In this document: piece by piece, positions 52,003 through 60,591 of the stretch
How the letters are laid out: each line of letters begins with the position of its first letter
How positions within the stretch are numbered: position 1 is the first letter of the stretch
Source: Paratissierella segnis
GTDB lineage: Bacteria > Bacillota > Clostridia > Tissierellales > Tissierellaceae
Direction of reading: 5' to 3'
DNA: 64,000 bases
NCBI RefSeq assembly: GCF_014385195.1
Contig: NZ_JACRTG010000018.1
Coordinates: forward strand, 279,264-343,263
Notes under the pieces: generated by a model
The model's input: the letters and a program-made list of their open reading frames with translations, nothing else
Databases searched by the model: none
Told to the model about the DNA's origin: nothing
Made by a program: the position numbers and the translations under genes

Positions 52003-53003
52003 TTATAAAGAAGTATATAGTTAATGATATGAAGGAAGCCATCATTAGAGCTAAGTATGAATTGGGCAAAGATGCTGTAATCATTAGTCAGAGAACGGTA
52101 AAGGTTGGGAAATGGTATAACCTTAGAAAAAAGAAACAATTGGAAGTAACAGTTGCAGTAGAAGAAAATATTGTTACAAAAAATAACAATATAAATAGTA
52201 TACAAAATGAATATAAAGAAACGGATATGGGGCAAAGTATTGAAACTGATTTCATATATGAAAAAGCAAGCGATATAATTAAAAATAAGCTTGTTAGTTA
52301 TTGTGACCTTTATGAAATAGAAGACAATAAATTAACCATTGAAGAAAAAAAGAATTTTTTAAATTTGGTTTTAAAAAATAACTGTTTTGAAAAGAAACTT
52401 GAGTTAGAGAGAATCAATGTATTCATGGGGCCGACAGGCGTAGGTAAGACTACGACCATTGCCAAAATAGCAGCAAAAGAACATTTAGTCAATAAGAGAA
52501 ATGTTGGGTTAGTTACTATGGATACTTATAGGATAGGAGCAGTTGAGCAGCTTAAAACCTATGCAAATATTTTAGATGCTCCCTTTGAGGTGGTGAATTC
52601 ACCTGATGAGATGGCTTATAAAATAAACAAATTGAAGGATTGCGACATGATTTTAATAGATACTCTGGGCACTAGTCAAAGAAATAAAGGGAAATTAATC
52701 GATATAAAGGATTATCTGGATGCCATAGAGGGAGAATTCAACAAATATTTGGTATTAAGTGTATCTACTGATAAAGATACAATTTATTCTATTTTAGATA
52801 GGTATAAATTATTAAATTATGACGGTTTAATATTGACTAAATTTGATGAAGTAACTGTTTTAACAAATTTTTGGAGCATTATTGAAAACAATACTTTGCC
52901 CGTACAATATTTTTGCTTTGGACAAGATGTGCCTGATGATATAAAGGATGCAACTTTAGAAAATTTATTAGATTATATTGAGGAGAATTTTACATATGCT
53001 TGA
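51999..53003 (+). CDS. flhF: Signal-recognition-particle-type GTPase FlhF
   Basis: 334 residues. Basic B domain (about 1-80), NG GTPase domain with P-loop GPTGVGKT at 144-151, MDTYRIGAVEQLKTYA and TKFDE. It governs number or position of flagella. The G3 motif reads DTLGTSQRN where FlhF and Ffh usually have DTAGR or DTSGR, so the arginine is replaced by Thr. It overlaps flhA and flhG. Confidence 0.93.
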   Translation: MIIKKYIVNDMKEAIIRAKYELGKDAVIISQRTVKVGKWYNLRKKKQLEVTVAVEENIVTKNNNINSIQNEYKETDMGQSIETDFIYEKASDIIKNKLVSYCDLYEIEDNKLTIEEKKNFLNLVLKNNCFEKKLELERINVFMGPTGVGKTTTIAKIAAKEHLVNKRNVGLVTMDTYRIGAVEQLKTYANILDAPFEVVNSPDEMAYKINKLKDCDMILIDTLGTSQRNKGKLIDIKDYLDAIEGEFNKYLVLSVSTDKDTIYSILDRYKLLNYDGLILTKFDEVTVLTNFWSIIENNTLPVQYFCFGQDVPDDIKDATLENLLDYIEENFTYA

Positions 53004-53865
53004 TCAAGCTAGTAAATTAAGGGCTTTGGTTGATAATGGAAATGAGAAAACTCAAAACGGGCAAGGTATAAAGATCTATTCAGTAGCAAGCGGGAAGGGC
53101 GGAGTAGGAAAGACTAATTTTAGCGTTAATTTAGCTATTAAATTGCAGCAAATGGGTAAAAGGGTACTTGTTTTGGACGCAGATGTTGGGTTGAGCAACG
53201 CAAATATTTTACTTGGCATAAATACTCCATTGAATTTGTTTAACCTTTTTAATGAAGGTATATCTTTAAAAGATATTATTGTAACCGGTCCTGAAGGGGT
53301 AGACTTGCTCTCCGGTGGTTCTGATTTATTTAATATGGAAATCTTAGACTATGATAAGCAGCAAACAATAATCAATGAATTAAGCAGTATAGGTGTTTAT
53401 GATATCTTGATAATAGATAATGGTGCAGGGATTAGCAGGGAGTCACTGACATTTGCAATATTTGCCCATGAGCTTATATTGGTCACAACTCCGGAACCAA
53501 CAGCGATTACCGATGCTTATAGTTATTTGAAGGCGATTTCTATATATAAGTTGAAAGATAAAGTAAAAGTTGTAATCAATCAAGTACCGGATATTGTCTC
53601 AGGAGAAGAAAGTTTCAATAAATTAGCCTTAACATGTCAGAAATTTTTAAAATTGGAACTGGAAAATATCGGATTTATTTTTAATGATATTAGGGTCAAT
53701 AAAGCTGTTATGGATCAGCAACCTATAGTTTTAAAATATCCAAATTCCCTTGCAAGTAAAAATATTAGCCAAATTTCAAACAATATTTTAAACGATAAGA
53801 ATTATAATTTTAATGTATCCAGCTTAAAACAATTAAGCAATAGACTACGAAAGATATTTGGGTGA
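52996..53865 (+). CDS. flhG: MinD-like ATPase FlhG (YlxH)
   Basis: 289 residues. The N-terminal DQASKLRALV matches the DQAxxLR activator helix that stimulates FlhF GTPase; the deviant Walker A SGKGGVGKT spans about 33-41; VLDADVGLSNANILLG and ILIIDNGAGIS are further MinD-type motifs (with Asn where Asp-T-G-A is usual). ATG 52996 is ten bases after AGGAG; overlaps flhF by eight bases. Confidence 0.94.
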   Translation: MLDQASKLRALVDNGNEKTQNGQGIKIYSVASGKGGVGKTNFSVNLAIKLQQMGKRVLVLDADVGLSNANILLGINTPLNLFNLFNEGISLKDIIVTGPEGVDLLSGGSDLFNMEILDYDKQQTIINELSSIGVYDILIIDNGAGISRESLTFAIFAHELILVTTPEPTAITDAYSYLKAISIYKLKDKVKVVINQVPDIVSGEESFNKLALTCQKFLKLELENIGFIFNDIRVNKAVMDQQPIVLKYPNSLASKNISQISNNILNDKNYNFNVSSLKQLSNRLRKIFG

Positions 53866-53870
53866 TTATT

Positions 53871-54545
53871 ATGTCTGTATTCAATTTAATGAGTAAAGTT
53901 GAGCTTATAACCGAAAATGGAGAAATTACGTTTGGGCTTATTCAAGATTTAGTAGAGAATAGACTCTATGTTTCCATATCACCTGATGACAGAGAGTTTA
54001 AACTGCTAAAGCAGGATGATAAAATCAAATGTATTGTATATGATAAGGCTAGAATCTTGGGTTTTGACGGGGTGATATTAAATCGTATAGCCGGGGATAT
54101 GCCCATATATGAGATATTATCCTATGAAAATTTTGAAATTATCCAAAGAAGAGAATATGTAAGGGTGAAAACCAGTTTACCGTTTATATATACCGATAAC
54201 AAACAGCTGACAAAATTGAATTTTAATGACTATTCCCAAGTTACTAAAGCGTTTGAGAAAATAAAAGAATTTTCAAAGGATGGAATAATTTTGGATTTAA
54301 GCGGCGGAGGATTGAAATTTGCCAGTGAGGAGAGCATTCAAGTAGGTATGATATTAGTGTTTGTACTTGAATTATTGGATGATATTTTTATGCTAAAAGG
54401 TGAAGTTGTTCATAAAAACATAAAGACTTCTTCAAACAAAACTGTTTACAATTATGGTATGAAGTTTATTGAAATAAATGAGAAGAACAGAGAAAAAATT
54501 ATTAGACATGTTTTCAAGATTATGAGAAAAAACAAGATTAAATAA
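53871..54545 (+). CDS. PilZ-domain c-di-GMP receptor, YcgR-like flagellar brake
   Basis: 224 residues. An N-terminal YcgR-like split barrel (about 1-85) is followed by a PilZ domain with both c-di-GMP contacts: RxxxR as R94-EYV-R98 in QRREYVRVK, and the D-x-S-x-x-G turn in LDLSGGGLKF. YcgR-type proteins slow the motor when c-di-GMP is high. It lies in an operon headed by a c-di-GMP riboswitch, so the same signal is read twice. The ATG at 53871 is preferred to an upstream GTG overlapping the flhG stop. Confidence 0.93.
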   Translation: MSVFNLMSKVELITENGEITFGLIQDLVENRLYVSISPDDREFKLLKQDDKIKCIVYDKARILGFDGVILNRIAGDMPIYEILSYENFEIIQRREYVRVKTSLPFIYTDNKQLTKLNFNDYSQVTKAFEKIKEFSKDGIILDLSGGGLKFASEESIQVGMILVFVLELLDDIFMLKGEVVHKNIKTSSNKTVYNYGMKFIEINEKNREKIIRHVFKIMRKNKIK

Positions 54546-54567
54546 AGATAAAAAAGAGGGTAATTTT

Positions 54568-55290
54568 ATGTCTTATGTGTTAAATGAAGAACGAGATAAT
54601 CTAATAATTAAATATTTACCCTTAGTAAAAAAAATTGCCGGTAGAATAGATGTGAAGGGTAGTGAATATGATCAAGATGATTTATTCAGTATAGGGGTTA
54701 TTGGACTTATGGATGCGATAGAGAAATTTGATCAAAGTAAAAATGTTCCCTTTGAGGCCTACGCTAACTTAAGGATAAGAGGTTCTATAATAGATGAAGT
54801 AAGAAGAGGCGGGAGAGTATCTAGGGATAAGATTGATAAACTAAATCAATATTACAATGCAAAAGAATCCTTAGAAAACAAGCTGTTGAGGACTCCCGAA
54901 GAATGGGAGATTTGTAAAGAACTTGGCATTGATCAAAAACAACTATCTAAAATACATGAAACAGTGCACTTTCTTTCCACTATATCATTGGAATCAATTA
55001 TATTTTCAAGCGATGATAAGGATATTCATTTAATGGATACTGTTAAGGACTTAAATACTAAGACCCCGGAGGAAGAAATAATTTATATCGAACAAAGAAA
55101 ATTGTTGTCTGAGGCAATAAGCAAATTGGACAAAAGAGAAAGAATTATTCTAAATTTATATTATAACGAGGAATTATCCCTTAAAGAAATAGCTTATATT
55201 CTAGGAATTTCAATACCTAGAGTATCTCAAATACATGGGAAAATACTTTTGAAATTGAAAGAAAATTTAAAGCCTAAATTGGAGGAGTAA
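54568..55290 (+). CDS. fliA: Flagellar sigma factor SigD/FliA (sigma28)
   Basis: 240 residues. Region 2 (YDQDDLFSIGVIGLMDAIEKFD, FEAYANLRIRGSIIDEVRR), region 3 and region 4 (LDKRERIILNLYYNEELSLKEIAYILGISIPRVSQIHGKIL) are complete, with the short spacing of sigma28. It reads the promoters found before chemoreceptor, flgM, glycosylation and flagellin genes in this window and is held by FlgM. GAGGG lies 13 bases before ATG; the stop overlaps the next gene. Confidence 0.97.
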   Translation: MSYVLNEERDNLIIKYLPLVKKIAGRIDVKGSEYDQDDLFSIGVIGLMDAIEKFDQSKNVPFEAYANLRIRGSIIDEVRRGGRVSRDKIDKLNQYYNAKESLENKLLRTPEEWEICKELGIDQKQLSKIHETVHFLSTISLESIIFSSDDKDIHLMDTVKDLNTKTPEEEIIYIEQRKLLSEAISKLDKRERIILNLYYNEELSLKEIAYILGISIPRVSQIHGKILLKLKENLKPKLEE

Positions 55291-55685
55291 TGATGTTTTA
55301 TTTTTTAATGACATTAGGGATAGTTTTGATTGCATTAGGAGTTTACAAAGAAAAGAATAATATAAAGACAGATGAAAAATATGGAAAAGTTGCACTAAAT
55401 GATCTTTACCATTTAAATCAAAGAATAGAGGCAATAGAAAAGATATTGTTTTTTCCAGATTCTGATGAATTTGGTGATGATACATATAAATCTATAGAAA
55501 AGTCCATAGAAAAGTCCTTAAAAGAAGAACCTCAAAGCATACCTCAGAATTCATTAGAAAAATACGAACGAATCTTAAAATATGAGGAGGATAATTATTC
55601 CTTAGAGGAGATTTGTAATCTATTGGATATGAAAAAGGGGGAGGTGCTATTATTAAAAAATTTGTACAAAAATTACAAAACATAA
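55290..55685 (+). CDS. SwrB-like membrane protein downstream of sigD
   Basis: 131 residues: N-terminal transmembrane helix (about 3-19), charged linker and a C-terminal segment (NYSLEEICNLLDMKKGEVLLLKNLYKNY) resembling a small helix-turn-helix. Bacillus has swrB, a membrane protein that promotes basal-body maturation, in the same place after sigD; shared position and layout suggest the same role, but residue similarity cannot be judged here. Start at 55290 or the adjacent ATG at 55293. Confidence 0.75.
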   Translation: MMFYFLMTLGIVLIALGVYKEKNNIKTDEKYGKVALNDLYHLNQRIEAIEKILFFPDSDEFGDDTYKSIEKSIEKSLKEEPQSIPQNSLEKYERILKYEEDNYSLEEICNLLDMKKGEVLLLKNLYKNYKT

Positions 55686-55846
55686 ATGGACAAATACTAA
55701 CTGCTTTAGGTGTGGGAATACTTATATCTGCAATTTTAATGAATATTAGCTATGGCAGAAAATATCAAAGTGATGTGGAAACAGAAGCACGAAAATTGGG
55801 TATGGTATATCCTTCTGAAATAAAAACAATAGAGATTAAACCTTGA
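55652..55846 (+). CDS. Small membrane protein with probable ATT start
   Basis: 64 residues from an ATT codon seven bases after a strong GGGGGAGG. There is no ATG, GTG or TTG near this site, and the next ATG falls inside the hydrophobic segment. The peptide has a basic amphipathic start, one transmembrane helix (about 16-32) and a polar tail ending EARKLGMVYPSEIKTIEIKP, which looks like real protein. It overlaps the preceding gene by 34 bases and the next gene follows 13 bases later. Function unknown. Confidence 0.7.
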   Translation: MKKFVQKLQNINGQILTALGVGILISAILMNISYGRKYQSDVETEARKLGMVYPSEIKTIEIKP

Positions 55847-55859
55847 AAGGATGATATTT

Positions 55860-56564
55860 ATGATTCGAAGTATCAACACTGTGAACAAAAATATGAATAT
55901 ACTGCAAAAAAAATTGGAAAACACCAATGCAAACATTGCAAATGTCAATACACCTGGGTATAAATTTCAGGATATCGTTCAAAGCACAAATGAGTCTCAA
56001 GAGATGTTCAACTATACAGGTGGAGCTGATGGAAATACAAGAGTAGATTTAGGCAATTTCATTTATAGCAATAGAATAGATGATGCTGTCATAAGTTTTG
56101 AGCCGGGTAATTTATATGAAACGGATAAAGAAACGGATTATGCAATTGCAGGCAATGGCTTTTTTACAGTGAGGATGGCTGATGGTCAATTAGGCTATAC
56201 AAGAAACGGAAATTTTAGATTAAACGATGAAAACCAATTGGTGACAACTGAAGGATATCAGGTATTAAGTGATGACAGCAAAGGAGATGCAGCATATCCG
56301 GGTTATAGTTTACTGATCACAGATTTTGATGATTATGATGATTTAGTGAGTATAGGGGACACCTTGTTTGTCAGCAATGATCAGGGGTATACAATACAAA
56401 ACTCCGATGTTAGGCAAGGATTTTTGGAAACTTCCAACGTTACCATAGTAGATGAAATAGTAAAATTGATTGAGATATCCAGAGAATTTGAATCAAACCA
56501 AAAACTGCTTCATGCAGCAGATGAAACGTTGAATAAGGCAGTTAATGAAATCGGAAGGGTATAG
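55860..56564 (+). CDS. Flagellar rod protein, FlgF/FlhO type
   Basis: 234 residues. LQKKLENTNANIANVNTPGYK and DYAIAGNGFFTVRMADGQLGYTRNGNF are rod/hook signatures, and SDVRQGFLETSNVTIVDEIVKLIEISREFESNQKLL ends it. Bacillus carries two such genes, flhO and flhP, for the distal rod; this is the first of the pair. ATG 55860 is nine bases after AAAGG; an ATG nine bases upstream is closer than ideal. Confidence 0.88.
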   Translation: MIRSINTVNKNMNILQKKLENTNANIANVNTPGYKFQDIVQSTNESQEMFNYTGGADGNTRVDLGNFIYSNRIDDAVISFEPGNLYETDKETDYAIAGNGFFTVRMADGQLGYTRNGNFRLNDENQLVTTEGYQVLSDDSKGDAAYPGYSLLITDFDDYDDLVSIGDTLFVSNDQGYTIQNSDVRQGFLETSNVTIVDEIVKLIEISREFESNQKLLHAADETLNKAVNEIGRV

Positions 56565-56574
56565 GTGATATGGG

Positions 56575-57315
56575 ATGAATGTGTTAGGGATCAATAAATC
56601 AGGTTTAAAAGCGCTCCAAAATAAAATGGACGCTATCTCTGATGACTTAGCAAATATAAATACCACAGGGTATAAAAGAAAAGAAATTAGCTTTCAAGAG
56701 CTTGTTCACAATACTATTGAAGGGACTGATTTCAGTATCAATGCAGGTTCAAAAAGTAGTATAAATACAATAAATTTTAAACAAGGAACAGTGAGTAACT
56801 CACCAAATATGATGGATATGGCTATTGAAGGTGATGGATTTTTCGGAATAAGAGATTCAAATGGCAATCTATATTTAAGCAGAAATGGAAGTTTCAAAAT
56901 AGATGGAGATTCCAATATAGTTGATGATAACGGGTATTTCTTGGACATTAGCCTAAATATGCCCGTAGAACAGTGGGGGAAAGTAGATATCAATGCTAAG
57001 GGAGAAATTTTTACCGATGTTGACGGAGAGTATCAATCTGTAGGGAGGATAATATTGTACATGCCTGAGATTTTAGACTCTTTAACATCAATAGGTGAAG
57101 GAAAGTTTCTACCGTCTCAAAATGTTACATTAAGGAATTCTTTAGACAGTGATGAAGGATTTGGAGACATAGCACAATATTCTCTGGAAAATTCAAATGT
57201 AGATGTCACAAGGAGCATGGCGGAGATGATTACAGCACAAAGAGCATACTCTTTGAATTCCAAATCAATTCAAACGACAGATGATATAATCTCTATAATA
57301 AATAATATAAAATAG
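56575..57315 (+). CDS. flgG: Flagellar rod protein, FlgG/FlhP type
   Basis: 246 residues. MNVLGINKSGLKALQNKMDAISDDLANINTTGYKRKEISF shows the rod N-terminus (core: DLANINTTGYKR), DMAIEGDGFFGI and the C-terminal VDVTRSMAEMITAQRAYSLNSKSIQTTDDI complete it. The second of a tandem rod pair and last gene of the flagellar run; a hairpin terminator follows. Confidence 0.9.
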   Translation: MNVLGINKSGLKALQNKMDAISDDLANINTTGYKRKEISFQELVHNTIEGTDFSINAGSKSSINTINFKQGTVSNSPNMMDMAIEGDGFFGIRDSNGNLYLSRNGSFKIDGDSNIVDDNGYFLDISLNMPVEQWGKVDINAKGEIFTDVDGEYQSVGRIILYMPEILDSLTSIGEGKFLPSQNVTLRNSLDSDEGFGDIAQYSLENSNVDVTRSMAEMITAQRAYSLNSKSIQTTDDIISIINNIK

Positions 57316-57326
57316 TAATACTAGAT

Positions 57327-57360
57327 AGCCCTTTAAGATATAAATTCTTAAAGGGTTATT
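57327..57360 (+). terminator. Terminator of the early flagellar operon
   Basis: AGCCCTTTAAGA (57327-57338) pairs with TCTTAAAGGGTT (57346-57357), 12 positions with one G-T, followed by ATTTAA. Confidence 0.75.
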
Positions 57361-57385
57361 TAATTAATCTGCCTCCAATAATTGT

Positions 57386-57571
57386 GAACTGTGAATTGTG
57401 AATTGTTTTAATCCCCAAAGCTCGACCTTAGCAGTTCTTAACTTTTAGTTCTTAACTCCTCACTATCTTAAAACCGGAGATCCTTCGAGAGTAATGTTTA
57501 TACTGCACGTCTCAGGACGACCCAAGGGTCGATTGTGAACTGTGAACTGTGAACTGTGAATTGTGCATTGA
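57386..57571. repeat. Mosaic intergenic repeat (copy 5) with heptads at both ends
   Basis: Heptads (57386-57406), then CCCCAAAGCTCGACC, TCTTAAAACCGGAGATCCTTCGAGAG, the palindrome CGACCC-AA-GGGTCG (57518-57531) and a second heptad block of GAACTGT x3, GAATTGT and GCATTGA (57537-57571). The middle is clearly related to 17516-17650. It separates the flagellar and opp operons; no gene is seen in 57316-57796. Confidence 0.75.
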
Positions 57572-57607
57572 TTTGTAACACCCAATTATAGCTTAAATAA
57601 ATAGGTA

Positions 57608-57636
57608 TTGAAAAACTCGTGAAAATGTTATAGAAT
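57608..57636 (+). promoter_or_regulatory. sigmaA promoter of the opp operon
   Basis: TTGAAA, 17 bases and TAGAAT. It gives a leader of about 150 bases before oppA. Confidence 0.65.
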
Positions 57637-57745
57637 AAGTATACACAATGAGTCCATATCTTTTCTAAGGTAGAACAAAAAGTAGCAGTTACAATTCATA
57701 ATATACAGATATACATAATATATTTGTATAAAGCTTTATTAGTTC

Positions 57746-57773
57746 TTAAAAGTAGCGATACAGCTACTTTTAA
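57746..57773 (+). promoter_or_regulatory. Leader hairpin before oppA
   Basis: TTAAAAGTAGC and GCTACTTTTAA form an 11-base perfect stem with loop GATACA. It ends about ten bases before the AAGGGGGAAAGG ribosome-binding site and has no T-run, so it is more likely a stability or translation element than a terminator. Confidence 0.55.
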
Positions 57774-57796
57774 ATAAAAAATAAGGGGGAAAGGCA

Positions 57797-59515
57797 ATGA
57801 AAAAAAGCATAGTTTTATTACTTGCATTAGCAATGGTACTATCTGTTTTCTTAGCTGGATGTCAACCAAAAGAAGCACCAACTGGCACTCAAGAGCCTAG
57901 TTCTGAAGGGGAACCGGCGGTAGAACCAGCTGCAACAATTCCTGGCTCAGAAAGAGGCAATGTATTGACTATTGGTGATACAAGCCCTGAGGGGATATTC
58001 AATCCAAATACTTATTCAGCAGTATATGACCATTACATCATTGAGTTAGTATTTGACAAGTTATTGAACATTGAGGAAAATACTGAATTGACTACTGAAG
58101 GAGCTTTAGCAAAGGACTATAAGGTTTCTGATGATGGATTGGTATATACTTTCTATCTAAGAGAAGGGATTAAATGGCATGATGGTGAAGAAGTAACTGC
58201 TGATGACCTAGTATGGACTTACAATGACATCTTACAACCTGATTATAAGGGCAGAGGATACACTGCAGTAATGCAATCCATAGTTGGTGCAGAAGATGTA
58301 AAGGCTGGAAAAGCTGAGACAGCTGAAGGCATCAAGGCACTCGACAAGTATACTGTAGAAGTTACAGTAACAGAAGCTTATGCTACTACCTTAAGAGATT
58401 TAGGATATTTGGAAATTATGCCTAAGCACTACTACGGCGGAATGACTGCTGATGAACAGGCAAATTTGAACCGTGAACCATTAGGAAATGGTGCGTTCAA
58501 ATTAAAGAAATATGAAGTAGACCAATATGTAGAATTAGAAGCAAATAAGGACTACTGGCAAGGACCTCCAAAACTTGACGGTATCATCTACAAGGTTATA
58601 GCAAATGTCGACCAGTTATCAGAATTTGAAACTGGAGCTGTAGATGCTGTTAACTTTGAAGGCTCCGTAGAAAACTACGAGACAATCAAAGGAGATACAT
58701 TTGCTCATGGAGATTTAATCAATAACATGAACAATGGATATTCTTATGTTGGATTCAACTTCAAAAATCCAATACTAGCTGATAAAAATGTACGTCAGGC
58801 ATTAACATATGGTCTTGACAGAAAAGGATTCGTTCAGTCCTTCTTTGGAGACGAGGGTGGTTTCGTATGTCACGCTCCTGTGTCACCAGTTAGCTGGGCA
58901 TATCCGGATGTTGACAAATTGAATCCATATGACTATAATCCCGATAAGGCTGCTGAACTTTTAGAAGCTTCAGGTTGGAAGATGGGCGCAGATGGAATCA
59001 GAGAAAAAGACGGGAAGAAATTAGCCCTAAAATGGTGTTCTTATAATGACGCAGAATGGTCAATGAAGATCACTGCTTTAGCTGTTGAGCAATGGAAGAA
59101 AATTGGTGTTGATTTAACTATTGAACTAATGGACTTCAACTCCTTGTCAACTTTGATTAGTGATGAAGGTAATGCAGATAAATGGGATTTGTGGAACATG
59201 GCTTGGGGTTTAACTGCTGACCCTGATATGTACGATGTGTTCTCAAAAACTGTATTCCCACCAGGAAACAACAGAGGGTTCTTTGAAAATGAATCAATTG
59301 AAAAGTTGATGAAAGATGGTCTATATGAATTTGACCAAGAAAAGAGAAAAGAAATCTATCAAGAATTAGCTATTGAGTTTAATGAAGAGCTTCCATATAT
59401 GTTTGTATACATTAGAACAAATCCATGGCTGGTAAGCAAGAGGGTTAAAAACTTCAACCCAACAGAATTTAAAGACTGGTCAAATGAATCTCAACTAATT
59501 GAGATTGTTCAATAG
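57797..59515 (+). CDS. oppA: Oligopeptide-type ABC transporter substrate-binding lipoprotein
   Basis: 572 residues. Signal peptide with lipobox LAGC (lipidated C22), a short acidic linker, then an SBP family 5 fold: YKVSDDGLVYTFYLREGIKWHDGEEVTADDLVWT (core: W.DG..vtA.D), NREPLGNGAFKLKKY, NVRQALTYGLDR and YNPDKAAELLEASGW. It captures peptides (dipeptide or oligopeptide; length not decidable) at the outer membrane face and feeds OppBCDF. A 14-base hairpin separates it from oppB. Confidence 0.93.
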   Translation: MKKSIVLLLALAMVLSVFLAGCQPKEAPTGTQEPSSEGEPAVEPAATIPGSERGNVLTIGDTSPEGIFNPNTYSAVYDHYIIELVFDKLLNIEENTELTTEGALAKDYKVSDDGLVYTFYLREGIKWHDGEEVTADDLVWTYNDILQPDYKGRGYTAVMQSIVGAEDVKAGKAETAEGIKALDKYTVEVTVTEAYATTLRDLGYLEIMPKHYYGGMTADEQANLNREPLGNGAFKLKKYEVDQYVELEANKDYWQGPPKLDGIIYKVIANVDQLSEFETGAVDAVNFEGSVENYETIKGDTFAHGDLINNMNNGYSYVGFNFKNPILADKNVRQALTYGLDRKGFVQSFFGDEGGFVCHAPVSPVSWAYPDVDKLNPYDYNPDKAAELLEASGWKMGADGIREKDGKKLALKWCSYNDAEWSMKITALAVEQWKKIGVDLTIELMDFNSLSTLISDEGNADKWDLWNMAWGLTADPDMYDVFSKTVFPPGNNRGFFENESIEKLMKDGLYEFDQEKRKEIYQELAIEFNEELPYMFVYIRTNPWLVSKRVKNFNPTEFKDWSNESQLIEIVQ

Positions 59516-59547
59516 AAGAATTTAAAAGTATAAAATAAAATAAGCTG

Positions 59548-59582
59548 AATATAGCCTAGTTTAAGTTCAACTAGGCTATATT
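59548..59582 (+). terminator. Intercistronic hairpin oppA-oppB
   Basis: AATATAGCCTAGTT and AACTAGGCTATATT form a perfect 14-base stem with a seven-base loop; only a few T follow. Hairpins here often protect the abundant binding-protein mRNA or terminate part of the transcripts. Confidence 0.7.
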
Positions 59583-59612
59583 TACTTGAATTACCATAAA
59601 GGAGGAAGTAAG

Positions 59613-60578
59613 GTGGGCAAATACATTTTAAGACGTCTATTGCAGCAAATCCCGATTATGCTTGGTGTAAGTATATTGGTATTCTCCATTATTCAATTGG
59701 CTCCTGGGGACCCTCTTGCAAGTTATATGCAAAATCCAAATATGACTATAGCACAGATGGAGGCATTAAAAGAGGCATATGGGTTAAATGCCAGCCCTGT
59801 TCAGCAATATTTTTCATATATGAAAAATGCACTAAAGGGGGAGTTTGGATATTCGATTCAGTTAAAACAGCCTGTGTCCAAATTGATAGCAGAGAGATTG
59901 GGTGCTACATTTTTTATAGCTTTTGGTTCATTGCTTATAAGTATATTGATAGCAATTCCTGTAGGTGTAATTTCAGCTACTAAACAATATTCTTTTATTG
60001 ACTATGCTGGAACAATATTTGCATTAGCAGGTATTTCTATTCCAATATTTTTCTTTGCTATTTTGATGAAAAAGTGGTTTGCCATTGATTTAAGATGGTT
60101 TCCTCTATCCGGTTTTGTTTCTCCGGGCAAAAACTATGTGGGAATCAACATGATAAAGGATATTTTAAACCATTCTTTTCTTCCGTTGATAGTTTTAGGA
60201 CTAGCAGGAGCTGGAAGCTTGATGAGATATACCCGTTCAAGCATGCTGGAAGTTATCAGACAAGATTACGTAAGGACTGCCAGAGCAAAAGGATTGAAGG
60301 AGAGGGTTGTCATATATAAGCATGCATTAAGGAATGCTCTGATCCCAGTAATTACCCTCTTAGGTTTTACATTACCGGGACTATTCTCCGGTGCTATAAC
60401 TACGGAAATTATGTTTTCACTGCCGGGAATGGGAAGATTACAATACAATGCAGTTTTACATAGGGATTATCCTATAATGATGGGTACAAATCTATTTTTG
60501 GCGATATTTACTTTAATTGGGAATTTATTAGCCGATATATCATATGCAGCTGTAGATCCCAGAATAAGATTGGATTAA
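59613..60578 (+). CDS. oppB: Oligopeptide ABC transporter permease OppB
   Basis: 321 residues, six transmembrane helices. The opening GKYILRRLLQQIPIMLGVSILVFSIIQLAPGDP is typical (core: RRLLQ.IP.mlgvs...F.i..l.PGDP), and the EAA loop is YVRTARAKGLKERVVIYKHALRNALIPV (core: RTARAKGL). GTG start seven bases after GGAGG; an in-frame ATG 27 bases upstream lacks a site. Confidence 0.95.
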   Translation: MGKYILRRLLQQIPIMLGVSILVFSIIQLAPGDPLASYMQNPNMTIAQMEALKEAYGLNASPVQQYFSYMKNALKGEFGYSIQLKQPVSKLIAERLGATFFIAFGSLLISILIAIPVGVISATKQYSFIDYAGTIFALAGISIPIFFFAILMKKWFAIDLRWFPLSGFVSPGKNYVGINMIKDILNHSFLPLIVLGLAGAGSLMRYTRSSMLEVIRQDYVRTARAKGLKERVVIYKHALRNALIPVITLLGFTLPGLFSGAITTEIMFSLPGMGRLQYNAVLHRDYPIMMGTNLFLAIFTLIGNLLADISYAAVDPRIRLD

Positions 60579-60591
60579 GGAGGGACTTAAA

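Noticed and set aside
51648..52235. Minus-strand frame of 195 codons over the flhA-flhF junction
   Set aside because: Both plus-strand genes are strongly supported; the antisense frame is Phe/Ile-rich as expected of complementary AT-rich coding DNA.
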